From: Paraburkholderia largidicola
GTDB lineage: Bacteria > Pseudomonadota > Gammaproteobacteria > Burkholderiales > Burkholderiaceae
NCBI RefSeq assembly: GCF_013426895.1
Contig: NZ_AP023177.1
Span: forward strand, 372,001-436,000
Reading direction: 5' to 3'
Length of the DNA: 64,000 nucleotides
Under the pieces are notes generated by a model that did no database searches, was not told the origin of the DNA, and saw only the letters and a list, made by a program, of their open reading frames with translations. Shown here piece by piece: positions 43,952-52,115 of the stretch. Made by a program: the position numbers and the translations under genes. Every line of letters starts with the position of its first letter. The first letter of the stretch is position 1.

Positions 43952-45128
43952 TGCTCGGCCTCCTCGCAGCACGCTTTTTCGCACCGAGTTGCTGGTTGCA
44001 AGCCGGGCACGTGAAGCGGCTGTGCATTTCGATCTTCGTGTCGTTGTTCGACACGACGTAGTGCGTGCTGCACGTGCGGCAAGGCGCAACGGTCAGCCGA
44101 GCATCGGCAGCCATCGAGCGGATAAGGTTCCAGCCGCGATCCGGCATGATGACCCGGTTGCCGCCGAAGAGGCGGTCATAGACGTCGTTGGTGGCAATCA
44201 GTGCCTCGGCCGGATTCGCACCCATTGCGGTCGCCGACCGATACAGCCATGCGTAGACCGTGGCGTGCAGTCGATGCACTGGCGTCTCGACAAACCATGA
44301 GAGCGACGTCGCAGTGTTGCCGCAGGGCGAACTCTTTCCGTGGATCTCGCTGTACCGAATGCGCATGGAGTGCTGGTTCATGCCGAACAGGTTTGACGCC
44401 GTGGAAGCGCGCAGGCCATAAGCCATCATGGCGCTGGCATAGGCCTCATTTTTCAGTCGGCCAAGCCGAAGGTCACCCCATTGAGCGGCGTAGGGCAACT
44501 CGCCAACACGCGAGGGTGACGTCAACATGATCTGATGGGCGATTGTCTCGTCCGTCAGCGTGCTGCCGGCGAATTCCCACCAGAAGGTCGGGCTATTGAA
44601 ACGCCAGCGGAACAGCGGCAGTTCCTTCATCCGGCCGACTGCAACGTGAAGCTTGTGGTGCGGGACCGACATCAGATACTTTGCAACCTCGGTCGAAATC
44701 CCGAGTAGCGGCGCACTCATCACGCTGACGTTGAGAACCTGCGTGATCAGCGACACAAAGGTCGAATTCTGCTGGTTCACGGCATAGGCCATCAGCGAGT
44801 CGAGTTGCGGCGTCTTGCGTCGGAGCACGTCGACCGCGACGGTTGTCGCTGTGTTATCGACGAAGCATCGCCAGTCCTCAACGGTCCGCAGTGTCGGCTC
44901 GACCATCAGGAACGGCGCGCGTAGCAGATTGCGAAGCGACGACTGGTTGAGCTGGAGCTGCTCGATCTCCTTGCGCTCGACGTTGAAGACCTCGTTGAAG
45001 CGGCTGTCCTGCTTGAGCAGCCATTTCATGTGGTCGACGAGACTGAAGTTTGCCACCTGGATCTGGCCCGTGAGCCACTCCGGCACGTAGAACCGGTCAA
45101 TGGCGCGATAGCTTTCTTTATTGTTCAC
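43941..45128 (-). CDS. FlhC-family transcription factor with a long extra N-terminal domain
   Basis: A 395-residue protein. The C-terminal half (about 225-380) follows the FlhC pattern: ASTASNLFGMNQHSMRIRYS, TSLSWFVETPVHRLHATVYA, a segment like the FlhC linker, then a four-Cys zinc site in APCRTCSTHYVV and FTCPACNQQ. FlhC normally has about 190 residues and works with FlhD to switch on flagellar genes. Here ~200 additional residues of unknown fold precede it, and no FlhD gene adjoins. It is in one leftward unit with a coiled-coil protein and two small genes. A plasmid regulator role, perhaps for the pilus operon, is inference. Confidence 0.8.
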   Translation of the reverse strand: MNNKESYRAIDRFYVPEWLTGQIQVANFSLVDHMKWLLKQDSRFNEVFNVERKEIEQLQLNQSSLRNLLRAPFLMVEPTLRTVEDWRCFVDNTATTVAVDVLRRKTPQLDSLMAYAVNQQNSTFVSLITQVLNVSVMSAPLLGISTEVAKYLMSVPHHKLHVAVGRMKELPLFRWRFNSPTFWWEFAGSTLTDETIAHQIMLTSPSRVGELPYAAQWGDLRLGRLKNEAYASAMMAYGLRASTASNLFGMNQHSMRIRYSEIHGKSSPCGNTATSLSWFVETPVHRLHATVYAWLYRSATAMGANPAEALIATNDVYDRLFGGNRVIMPDRGWNLIRSMAADARLTVAPCRTCSTHYVVSNNDTKIEMHSRFTCPACNQQLGAKKRAARRPSNDA

Positions 45129-45167
45129 TGCTTTTTTCCTTGTGTTCTCTCAAACAAGCCTGCGGCG

Positions 45168-46412
45168 TCAGGCTGCCCGGACTGCTGCTTGCAATTCCCC
45201 GTGAAACTTCCCCGTGAGGTCAGCCAGGCCTGTCAGCAGGCCCTTGAATCGACCAATTGAACCGTCCGCCGTGACCAGCAGTTGCACGCTGTGATATTCC
45301 TGGACGAACGAACCGAAGCGCTCGACCAGACCGGCAACACGCTGCTCAACGGCTTCTTTCTGCTCGATTTCCGCTTCCTGCTTTTTCTTGAGTTCGGTCA
45401 GTTCTTCGAGGCGCTTTTTCGCTGCATCACATTCAGCTGTCAGCCTGCTGAGTTCCTCGAATCGGCCTTTTGTGACGCTTTCCAGGTTGCGTAAATGCTC
45501 GGGCGTGACCTCGACTTCGACTTCCTTGATCGTGACCTTTGCCTGGGCGTCGGCAAGCTCGCGGCTCCTGGCTGTGACCTCACGCTCCAGATCGGCAATG
45601 GTGCTTTGCAGACCGCTTGCCGTCTGCTCGGCCGATGCGAGGTCGACCAGCGTCTTCTTGAGCTTTTCGCGGTCGGCCTGGACGTCCAGATTGAGGCGCT
45701 TCGCTTCCTCGGCGAGACGCTGATTCTCGTTTTTCGCATCGTCCAGCCGACCGTAGATGTCGGAGAGTTGGCTGGTGGCGATTTCGAGGGCGCTATCCTT
45801 TTCCAGGAGGCGTTGCTCGTATTCGTCGATGATCTGCTTGAGCTCGCGCTTGCCCATCTCGGGCTTTTCGCGCTTGGCATCGAGGACTTTCGCCACGACT
45901 TCGTCGCTCTTGTTGACCAGCAACTGCATATCGCTGATCGAGAGCATTTCGACAGCGCCGCTGTTCGTGCTAAACCGCTCGTAGCAACGCATGTAGAGGC
46001 GCACCGAATCGCGCTTTTTGCGAAAGGTCGATTCGAGGAAGTCATAGACGACCTGCGCGGCTCGTTTGCGGATTTGTGTCGTGTCGCCGAAGGTGCTCAC
46101 GTATTGAGCCTCGACCCGCGTCCGGATGTGATAGAAGGAGCCGCCGATGCGCATATGTTCCAGAAGGATCTTTCTGGTCGAGTGCGCGACTTCTTCCGCT
46201 TCCTCAGCGATCGAAGCGCGGAGTGCGTCGGAAATTTCGGTGCCGCCGAAAAACTCCGAAACCTTCTGACTGATCTCAGCGTCCGACGGCACATGAGCAA
46301 AGGCGAGGGGCAGTTCGCGTTCAAGCGAATTGTCGCTGTCGTTGCCCTCGGGCTGGGTCGGGTCGAACTCGTCGTCGGCCTCGGCGACAGGGGGGGAGTT
46401 TCGTTTGATCAT
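45168..46412 (-). CDS. Coiled-coil protein with an N-terminal domain shared with its neighbour
   Basis: A 414-residue acidic protein. Residues about 60-170 form a helical domain (AQVVYDFLESTFRKKRDSVR, LYMRCYERFSTNSGAVEMLS) shared with the short protein at 46450. From about 185 to 375 it is a long coiled coil (RLAEEAKRLNLDVQADREKL, RLEELTELKKKQEAEIEQKE). The C-terminus is short and less regular. The layout recalls plasmid KfrA-type proteins, which pair a DNA-binding head with a long coiled coil, but the head is not clearly KfrA. It lies 39 bp before the FlhC-like gene. Confidence 0.75.
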   Translation of the reverse strand: MIKRNSPPVAEADDEFDPTQPEGNDSDNSLERELPLAFAHVPSDAEISQKVSEFFGGTEISDALRASIAEEAEEVAHSTRKILLEHMRIGGSFYHIRTRVEAQYVSTFGDTTQIRKRAAQVVYDFLESTFRKKRDSVRLYMRCYERFSTNSGAVEMLSISDMQLLVNKSDEVVAKVLDAKREKPEMGKRELKQIIDEYEQRLLEKDSALEIATSQLSDIYGRLDDAKNENQRLAEEAKRLNLDVQADREKLKKTLVDLASAEQTASGLQSTIADLEREVTARSRELADAQAKVTIKEVEVEVTPEHLRNLESVTKGRFEELSRLTAECDAAKKRLEELTELKKKQEAEIEQKEAVEQRVAGLVERFGSFVQEYHSVQLLVTADGSIGRFKGLLTGLADLTGKFHGELQAAVRAA

Positions 46413-46449
46413 GGTGCTCTCTAGATTGTTCTTTCGTTGTTCAATGGCA

Positions 46450-46845
46450 TCAAGCTGCGCCGGCAGGTTTTACATCACTCAAGCGCAACACCATGTCGCG
46501 AAACGTGAGTTTCGAGAATTCCGCGCCATCGCCGAAGCGCTGGTAGCAGCGGATGTACAGGAGCACCACAGCGCGGGTGCGGCCGAATTCCTTCTCGATA
46601 TAGCGATAGATGGCGTTCGCTACGTGCTGGCGGTTCTGCCGCGAATCTCCGTGCTCTGCCGTGTAGCGCGCGATAGCCTTTTCCATCATTTGGGAAAAGA
46701 GCATGCCGATTCGCAGATGCCCGGAGAGGCCATCGGCTAAAGCAGCGCGGACGGCGTCCCGGTCAGACAGGGCAATCAGATCGTCCTCACGACGGGCCAG
46801 GTCGGCTTTGGGACGCAGTGCGGATGACTTTTTTTCGTTTTTCAT
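46450..46845 (-). CDS. Short paralogue of the coiled-coil protein head domain
   Basis: A 131-residue basic protein. Its region NRQHVANAIYRYIEKEFGRT plus VVLLYIRCYQRFGDGAEFSK aligns with the head of the 45168 protein (same LY-I/M-RCY-Q/E-RF core and same distance to DM-x-L). It ends where the coiled coil of the larger protein begins. GGAG stands 8 nt before ATG 46845. It lies 37 bp upstream of the larger paralogue. A head-only variant could compete for the same DNA site or form mixed dimers; function is unknown. Confidence 0.75.
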   Translation of the reverse strand: MKNEKKSSALRPKADLARREDDLIALSDRDAVRAALADGLSGHLRIGMLFSQMMEKAIARYTAEHGDSRQNRQHVANAIYRYIEKEFGRTRAVVLLYIRCYQRFGDGAEFSKLTFRDMVLRLSDVKPAGAA

Positions 46846-47071
46846 TACACAAACTCCGACTATCTTTGGATCTTGTTCGGGCGCTTTGGTCGAAGCGCCA
46901 GATGCTCGGCGGCGTGTGCAACCTGTTTTCCCCGGGCTACACCCGCCCAGAATACGCGTCGTTTCGTCGCCGCCATCCCGCTAAGAAGCTCAAATTCATA
47001 TAGCTTTCACGGGTTTCGGCTAAGGAAATCCGCCGAGGAAAACGTTTCAATCGGCAACACCTACTGAAACT
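46846..47071. other. Spacer before paralogue pair
   Basis: 226 bp between the NERD gene and the paralogue pair. No clear promoter or gene was found, and no terminator either. Confidence 0.4.
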
Positions 47072-47779
47072 TTAGGGAAGACTCGGTAATTTTTTAGGGT
47101 TTTCCCTCAGTGTCGCCCTGTGCATTTCTATGGCAAGCGACCCTGTTTCGGCGACGGCGAGGATCGCCCGCCGAGCCTGCACGACATCGACCGGCAGACT
47201 GCCTCTGGCGTCGTGCCACGATTTACGGTCACGAAGCCACTGACGCAGATCGGTGGCGCGCATCAGATTGAGAGGCAGCGCCGAGGACAGGTTGCAGTGC
47301 GCGTGAGGGAACGCTGCAATGCCTTCGACCGGCCAGCATCCCGGCAGCACCGAGCGAAGGAAAGCGACCTTCGAGCGGTTCTGCTGCGTCGGCGAGCGCC
47401 GCATTTCGCGCCGGCCGTCCACGCCGATGCGTACGACACTCTGTAAATCCGGCCCGGGTTCGATCCGACCAGCCCAGTTCTTCGTCTCGACTACGAAGAT
47501 GCCGAACGGCGTGACGGCAAGGTGATCGACTTCGGCCGTCGGGAAGGCCGAACCGGGCGCGTGATTGAGCAGCAGCGTGCCCGGGTGCAGGTAAAAGTCA
47601 TCGCCGCACAGCCATTGAAGTGCCGCACGCAGTTCGGCCTGAACAACAGCTTCACCTTCCTCACCACTTCGCTGGCTGCGTGGGACGGGTACACGCGATC
47701 CTGTCGAATCGCTCGGGCGCCGTTTGTGGCGCTTCGCCGCAATAAAAATCACCGCGGCGGCAACGAGAAACCAGTACAT
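47072..47779 (-). CDS. Membrane-anchored NERD-domain protein
   Basis: A 235-residue protein from ATG 47779, with AAAGGAG upstream. One N-terminal membrane span (MYWFLVAAAVIFIAAKRHKRR region, residues 1-16) is followed by a NERD nuclease-related domain (about 45-150) with SGEEGEAVVQAELRAALQWL, TAEVDHLAVTPFGIFVVETK and NWAGRI. The acidic Asp and the Glu-x-Lys fit the endonuclease-like fold of this family. NERD proteins are widespread on plasmids, with a presumed DNA-processing or defence role. The frame from 47995 is too long. It has a TTGACT-N15-CAGACT promoter-like motif. Confidence 0.85.
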   Translation of the reverse strand: MYWFLVAAAVIFIAAKRHKRRPSDSTGSRVPVPRSQRSGEEGEAVVQAELRAALQWLCGDDFYLHPGTLLLNHAPGSAFPTAEVDHLAVTPFGIFVVETKNWAGRIEPGPDLQSVVRIGVDGRREMRRSPTQQNRSKVAFLRSVLPGCWPVEGIAAFPHAHCNLSSALPLNLMRATDLRQWLRDRKSWHDARGSLPVDVVQARRAILAVAETGSLAIEMHRATLRENPKKLPSLP

Positions 47780-47809
47780 GAACGTCGCTCCTTTTAGGTA
47801 GACGAGTTC

Positions 47810-47836
47810 AGTCTGCCAGGCTTTTGTCGAAGTCAA
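47810..47836 (-). promoter_or_regulatory. Promoter-like motif of NERD gene
   Basis: Leftward TTGACT (47836-47831), 15-bp spacer, CAGACT (47815-47810), followed by GAA. It is 31 bp before the start codon at 47779. Confidence 0.6.
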
Positions 47837-47924
47837 GTGCAGCGGGCGAGAGGTGAATGTCTTTCGGGACACTTTCACGCAGCCGTGGAAAGCTACATGG
47901 TTTAGTCGAGCTTTCCGGGTTAGA

Positions 47925-47944
47925 CGGCCGAGCCGGCTCAGGTG
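47925..47944 (-). repeat. 20-bp element shared with 26492
   Basis: Exact reverse complement of the element at 26492-26511, upstream of the NERD gene. With its flank it forms most of the palindrome GCCGAGCCGGCTCGGC. Confidence 0.5.
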
Positions 47945-48132
47945 ACTCTCGCGCCTCGGGGTGTTCGGCTTCGAGCCATCAAAGCTGTATGACATTGGCC
48001 AGCATTCGTGGCTTGCAGCGAGCGCTCGCGCGCTAAGCTTGCTCTATCCAATGGCGTCTTACGACGCATCGAACTGCCGCGAGTGATCGCGCGCGTCTTC
48101 TGTTTCCTTTCCCGTTGTCCTGTTCAGCCTGT

Positions 48133-48169
48133 GCTTTCGTGCGCGCCTCGCGTGGACACGCACGAAAGC
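48133..48169. repeat. 11-bp perfect inverted repeat
   Basis: GCTTTCGTGCG (48133-48143) and CGCACGAAAGC (48159-48169) with a 15-base centre, in the divergent spacer. Suits an operator or the hairpin of a transfer origin. Confidence 0.55.
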
Positions 48170-48210
48170 GCTCAGCGCCGAGTTTCCTTGCTCATCGAGC
48201 ATCGAAACCA

Positions 48211-48226
48211 CCGGACAAGGGTCCGG
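48211..48226 (+). promoter_or_regulatory. Leader hairpin before small membrane protein gene
   Basis: CCGGAC-AAGG-GTCCGG, 34 bp before ATG 48261. One of four GC-rich hairpins placed ahead of rightward transcription units in this module. Confidence 0.45.
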
Positions 48227-48260
48227 ACATTCCCTGTTGAAAATTTTTCTGGAGAGAAAA

Positions 48261-48620
48261 ATGCTGACCGTCCTGTTCACAGACGCTATCAAGTCCCCGC
48301 GCAAAGTGCTGGCACTGTGTTTCATCGCCTATTTCGCGACCATCTCGTTCGTCGTTTCGACCTTCCTCTTTTTGCTGGCCGCTCACTGGGTAGTCAAGGA
48401 AATGAAGAAGAAAGGCAAGGCCATCCTTGCAGCAGAAGCAGAAGCCGAAGCTGCTCGTATCGAGACTGAAAAACCCGCTGCACGAGCTGCCGCTGACGCG
48501 AAAGCGGAAGTGGCATCCGCTGCAGGCGTTGCCGCCAACGACAGCAATGCAAAACCGGCACCGATGAAGCAGTACGCAAAATCGGCTGTCATTCTTCCTT
48601 TCAAGACCGGCACCCGTTAA
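48261..48620 (+). CDS. Small Ala-rich membrane protein, unknown
   Basis: A 119-residue protein from ATG 48261 with GGAGAG upstream. One long hydrophobic segment (LCFIAYFATISFVVSTFLFL, about residues 19-38) is followed by a charged Ala/Glu-rich helix (AILAAEAEAEAARIETEKPA) likely to form a coiled coil, and a short tail. No family recognised. A role at the membrane in conjugation or exclusion would fit the neighbourhood but is a guess. Confidence 0.65.
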   Translation: MLTVLFTDAIKSPRKVLALCFIAYFATISFVVSTFLFLLAAHWVVKEMKKKGKAILAAEAEAEAARIETEKPAARAAADAKAEVASAAGVAANDSNAKPAPMKQYAKSAVILPFKTGTR

Positions 48621-48687
48621 TCGAGCGCCGTTACTACCTACCGTCGCCCTGGGCTTTTCGCCCACGGTGACGGCACCCTTAACCCTA

Positions 48688-48706
48688 CCGGGAATCCCAT
48701 TCCCGG
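48688..48706 (+). promoter_or_regulatory. Leader hairpin before 48747 gene
   Basis: CCGGGAAT-CCC-ATTCCCGG, perfect 8-bp arms, 40 bp before ATG 48747. A second imperfect hairpin (TGGGC/GCCCA core, near 48648) lies just upstream. Confidence 0.5.
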
Positions 48707-48746
48707 ACACGGGCCATGAGATTGCCGGTACCACCGGAGCAATCCC

Positions 48747-49175
48747 ATGGAAACGCATGTGGCTGCCTGGCAGCTGGACATGTTCGGCGAATCATCGCCG
48801 GTTCACATCACCCCTCCCAAGCCCGACCCGCTGCCCGATCCTCATCTGTGGAGCGAGTCGGTGCGCGCGAAGATGGTCGACGCGCTGATCTCGCTCGCCA
48901 GCGACAGCCGTCGCGGCGACAGCATGCCCGAGTCGCTGATGGATTGCGCCGACCTGCTGTCTGAACGCCTGCGCAATCGCAAAATCGACGTTGACGACTA
49001 CCGCGCGACCCTCGGCTGGATCATGGGCTACTGGGATGGCGCACTTCCCTATATCTACGTGTGCAGGGTTAACGGAGTCGATCCGGAGATTCTGCAGGAC
49101 GTGATATTGAGCACGCCGCTTCTGGAGCGGGATCTGCGCGAGGTTCAACGGGTGTGTTTCGGCACGCTGCTGTAG
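48747..49175 (+). CDS. Hypothetical plasmid protein, helical
   Basis: A 142-residue soluble protein starting METHVAAWQLDMFGESSPVH; the body is helical (VRAKMVDALISLASDSRRGD, CADLLSERLRNRKIDVDDYR). A GGAG site precedes the ATG. It lies 9 nt before the next gene, so the two are in one unit leading to ssb. No family recognised; DNA metabolism is suggested only by context. Confidence 0.65.
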   Translation: METHVAAWQLDMFGESSPVHITPPKPDPLPDPHLWSESVRAKMVDALISLASDSRRGDSMPESLMDCADLLSERLRNRKIDVDDYRATLGWIMGYWDGALPYIYVCRVNGVDPEILQDVILSTPLLERDLREVQRVCFGTLL

Positions 49176-49184
49176 GAGCGGATC

Positions 49185-50033
49185 ATGCGCAACGCAGCAA
49201 CGCTTTTCGCCCGCGTCATGGCGGAGGTCTTCTCTGGCAAGCCGGCCGCCAAGGCATCGCAGGCTTCCACTGTCGGCAACGCAAACACTGCCGAAGAGGC
49301 CCCATGCTCTCCAAACGCCGCACCCGCGGACACCCGATCTCCCACGTCCCACGTTGTAGGGCAGGGCGCGTCGAACGAAACGATCGTGACGATCGGCGAC
49401 ATCCCCCATCTGTTCGTCGACGAAGGCGACCACATCGTTCAGTTCACTCCGGCCTTCGACGACCATGCCGAAGAAACTGAGTTCGGATTGAAGATCGTCC
49501 CCGATCTCGTTCCACACTGGTCGCAACGTGCTGTTCATCGTTGTGCGCTGAAGGAGGCGGTAGCCCTTGCCATCCGTCAGGACGGTAAGCCTCAGTCTGT
49601 CGCGCCGTTGCAGCAAGGAAAGCGGGCTGGCAACGATGTGAAGCCAGCCTCACCGGTTGCGACTGAAGAGGCATTCGAACCAGAAGCCAGTGCGCCTCAT
49701 CGACCGCGCCGCACCCACAACATCGACGCATCTAACGTGGTCGGTCGCATCGTTTCATGGGGCGAAGAGAAGTTTCCGGACCGCAAGCGGCCGGGACGGC
49801 ACTACATCTCGTTCGCGATGCATATCGACACCAGTTCAGGTGAGCGAACCCTGCAGGGCGAAGGCCTGAAGGAAGCGATCGCTGAATGTCGCTGTGTGGT
49901 CGGTGACGTTGTATCTGTGCGGCGCACTGGCAAAGTCAAGGTGCCCGCCATCCGACAGACGGACGGCACACCGATCATGAAGGACGGCAAGCCGCTCATG
50001 TGGGACAAGTGGCTCTGGTCAATATCTAAATAG
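49185..50033 (+). CDS. Plasmid protein with a transfer/primase-associated C-terminal domain
   Basis: A 282-residue protein. The first ~175 residues are low-complexity and variable. The C-terminal ~105 residues ([40 protein letters not shown], then [20 protein letters not shown]) resemble a small beta domain that I recall at the ends of plasmid relaxases and TraC-like primases (pattern G-x-L-x-x-x-G ... Y-F-V ... R-T-L-W-G-x-x-L). It sits 11 nt before ssb. The domain likeness is by eye and unproven. Confidence 0.5.
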   Translation: MRNAATLFARVMAEVFSGKPAAKASQASTVGNANTAEEAPCSPNAAPADTRSPTSHVVGQGASNETIVTIGDIPHLFVDEGDHIVQFTPAFDDHAEETEFGLKIVPDLVPHWSQRAVHRCALKEAVALAIRQDGKPQSVAPLQQGKRAGNDVKPASPVATEEAFEPEASAPHRPRRTHNIDASNVVGRIVSWGEEKFPDRKRPGRHYISFAMHIDTSSGERTLQGEGLKEAIAECRCVVGDVVSVRRTGKVKVPAIRQTDGTPIMKDGKPLMWDKWLWSISK

Positions 50034-50044
50034 AGGAAACTCAA

Positions 50045-50626
50045 ATGGCATCTGTCAACAAGGTGATTCTCGTCGGTAATCTCGGCGCTGATCCCGAAGT
50101 GCGTTATCTGCCCAGCGGCGACGCTGTGGCGAATATTCGACTCGCAACAACCGACCGTTACAAGGACAAGCAGTCGGGCGAATACAAGGAAATGACGGAA
50201 TGGCACCGCGTGTCGTTCTTCGGTCGTCTCGCCGAGATCGTCTCCGAGTATCTGAAGAAGGGTTCGTCGGTCTACATCGAAGGTCGCATCCGGACGCGCA
50301 AGTATCAGGCGCAGGACGGTACGGACCGCTACTCGACGGAGATCGTGGCGGACCAGATGCAGATGCTAGGCGGCCGTCGCAACGATGATGAAGGCGACAA
50401 CGGCTTCGAGCAGCGTGGTAGCGGTCGTGCTCAACGTCCGGCATCGGCGTCGTCTGCGAATACATCACGCAGTGCCGACAATGTCGGGACTCGGGCCCAT
50501 CCCCCTCAACCCTCGCACGGCGGTGGTGGTGGCATGCGAGCACCTGCCGGCGGTGGCTTCGATGACATGGATGACGACATCCCCTTCCGCCCATACCTGA
50601 GCCGGGCGGAATGGTCTGCGATCTGA
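50045..50626 (+). CDS. ssb: Single-stranded DNA-binding protein
   Basis: A 193-residue SSB. The OB fold spans residues 1-110 ([56 protein letters not shown]), then a Gly/Ser-rich linker and the acidic motif DDMDDDIPF. Unusually the motif is not the C-terminus: twelve more residues ([12 protein letters not shown]) follow before the stop. In typical SSBs the terminal Phe and its carboxylate bind partner proteins. GAGG lies upstream of ATG 50045. It is transcribed with the gene at 49185. Confidence 0.95.
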   Translation: MASVNKVILVGNLGADPEVRYLPSGDAVANIRLATTDRYKDKQSGEYKEMTEWHRVSFFGRLAEIVSEYLKKGSSVYIEGRIRTRKYQAQDGTDRYSTEIVADQMQMLGGRRNDDEGDNGFEQRGSGRAQRPASASSANTSRSADNVGTRAHPPQPSHGGGGGMRAPAGGGFDDMDDDIPFRPYLSRAEWSAI

Positions 50627-50686
50627 TCCCGAACGTTCTCACCATTAGCTAACTTCTTCTCCCGTATCACCTCACCATCGCAACGG

Positions 50687-50702
50687 CACACCTAAAGGTG
50701 TG
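50687..50702 (+). promoter_or_regulatory. Hairpin CACACCT-AA-AGGTGTG
   Basis: Perfect 7-bp arms, 61 bp after the ssb stop and 165 bp before the primase start. It belongs to the series of hairpins that separate units here. Confidence 0.45.
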
Positions 50703-50762
50703 TCGTGCGGCGGTTCTTCAAACCGGCCCTCAGCGCCAGCGTTCCATATCCAACACTCCGTC

Positions 50763-50806
50763 TGCTGAAAAAAGCCGCCCGCCCGCGCGGACTGCTTTTT
50801 TCAGCA
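50763..50806. terminator. Bidirectional terminator between ssb and primase
   Basis: Perfect 13-bp arms TGCTGAAAAAAGC (50763-50775) and GCTTTTTTCAGCA (50794-50806) enclose a GC-rich 18-base centre. With six T on the right and six A on the left, it can end transcripts from either side. Confidence 0.8.
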
Positions 50807-50866
50807 CGCGTTTTCACGCCTGTCTCAGGCACCGACCAAACCCACTCACTTCAAGGAGAGTGACTC

Positions 50867-52006
50867 ATGACTGTAAGAGGAAGAGAGCTGTCGCCCGAGC
50901 AGTACGCGTGGCTTCAGCAGAAGCTCGCCAGCTTCGAGCGTTCCCCGGAGCAATGGATTTCGCTTCTTGTGAGCTATGGCGTGCCTGCAGACCGTCTTAC
51001 TGGCGACGCATGCGCATGCCCTGTATGCGGCGGAGACGATCGCTTCACCTACGACAACAAGCGTGGGCGCGGAGATTGGGTTTGCCGTCAATGCAACTCC
51101 GGAAAACCCATGGCGGGTGACGGCCTCCAGCTGATCACGCGCGTGAGCAAGCTCGGACTGTACCGCCTGATGCGTCAACTGGATGGTGGCCCTGCACCGC
51201 GTGCGATCAAAAGCGCTGGGGCGGCCAAGGTACCAAAGCCGAAGCGCAAGGCGGACAAGAAGTTCATAGCAAACCGGCTTGACTCGATGTGGGCTTCTGC
51301 AAAGCCCGTGTCGAGCGGCGATCTCGTGATGCGTTATCTGGGTGCACGCGTGCCCGGACTTCGTGTAGCGCCGTCGCGCGCACTTCGGCTCGGCATGCTC
51401 GAGTACCGGCATGAAAAGAAGGTCATCGGCAGCTGGCCGGGCATCCTCGCCCGGTTCGAATTGCCTGATGGCCGTCTCGGAACGCTACACCGCACATACC
51501 TTGAGCGATCGGCGCCCTCAAAAGCAACGATCATCTCTGGCGACGGCGAAGTCCTTAACCCCAAACTGAACGACATGACGCTGAATCCGCTGCAGGGCGG
51601 CGCAGTACGCCTGATGGAGCCGGTAGATGGTGAGATCGGTGTGGCGGAAGGTCTGGAGTCGGCTTGTGGTGCGTATATGGAGTCCGGTGTGCCGATGTGG
51701 TACTGCCTGAATATCGGCCTGCTGCGCCAGTTTGTTGTTCCAGAGGGCTTGGGCATCCGCGTGGTGCACATCTTCGTTGACTTCGACGAGATAGACCCGA
51801 AGACGGGTCAATCTGTCGGCGTCGCGGGCGGTCTCGAACTGGCCAAGCGGCTCAAGGCGGAAGGTTTCACCGTCTTTGTTCACCGGCCTCGCGTGCGGGG
51901 AACCGACTTTGCAGACCAGTGGTGCGCGCGTTTCGGCAACGACGTTCCGGCAGTGAACGCAACCCGTGTCTTGCCATCTGCTGTACCGCAACTCGCTGCT
52001 GCGTAA
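50867..52006 (+). CDS. Toprim-type plasmid primase (zinc finger plus Toprim)
   Basis: A 379-residue primase-like protein. A zinc-binding domain (CPVCGG and CRQC, about residues 47-80) precedes a central region, and a Toprim domain lies at about 255-340 (GVAEGLESACGAYMESGVPM with the Glu, VVHIFVDFDEIDPKTGQ with the DxD-like acid pair, then GGLELAKRLKAEGFTVFVHR). It should make primers for plasmid replication or after transfer. No helicase domain is attached. AAGGAGAG stands before ATG 50867. It follows ssb behind a strong terminator, so it has its own promoter. Confidence 0.85.
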   Translation: MTVRGRELSPEQYAWLQQKLASFERSPEQWISLLVSYGVPADRLTGDACACPVCGGDDRFTYDNKRGRGDWVCRQCNSGKPMAGDGLQLITRVSKLGLYRLMRQLDGGPAPRAIKSAGAAKVPKPKRKADKKFIANRLDSMWASAKPVSSGDLVMRYLGARVPGLRVAPSRALRLGMLEYRHEKKVIGSWPGILARFELPDGRLGTLHRTYLERSAPSKATIISGDGEVLNPKLNDMTLNPLQGGAVRLMEPVDGEIGVAEGLESACGAYMESGVPMWYCLNIGLLRQFVVPEGLGIRVVHIFVDFDEIDPKTGQSVGVAGGLELAKRLKAEGFTVFVHRPRVRGTDFADQWCARFGNDVPAVNATRVLPSAVPQLAAA

Positions 52007-52054
52007 GCGGCATCGACTTTCTATCGCGGCGACAACCGCACATTCGTTAACTTG

Positions 52055-52079
52055 CCCGGTGGGGATATTCCCCATCGGG
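52055..52079 (+). promoter_or_regulatory. Leader hairpin before 52116 gene
   Basis: CCCGGTGGGGA-TAT-TCCCCATCGGG, 11-bp arms with one G-T pair, 36 bp before ATG 52116. The strongest of the leader hairpins in this module. Confidence 0.5.
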
Positions 52080-52115
52080 GGATGTCTCGTCGGGCCAATT
52101 TCTATGGAGTAGAAA

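Larger units (their letters stand above)
47780..48260. other. Divergent control region with inverted repeats
   Basis: 480 bp between the NERD gene (leftward) and the small membrane protein gene (rightward). It contains the NERD promoter motif (47810-47836), a 20-bp element shared with 26492 (47925-47944), a perfect 11-bp inverted repeat GCTTTCGTGCG/CGCACGAAAGC (48133-48169), and hairpin CCGGAC-AAGG-GTCCGG (48211-48226). No gene is supported. It could be regulatory or an origin of transfer. Confidence 0.55.
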
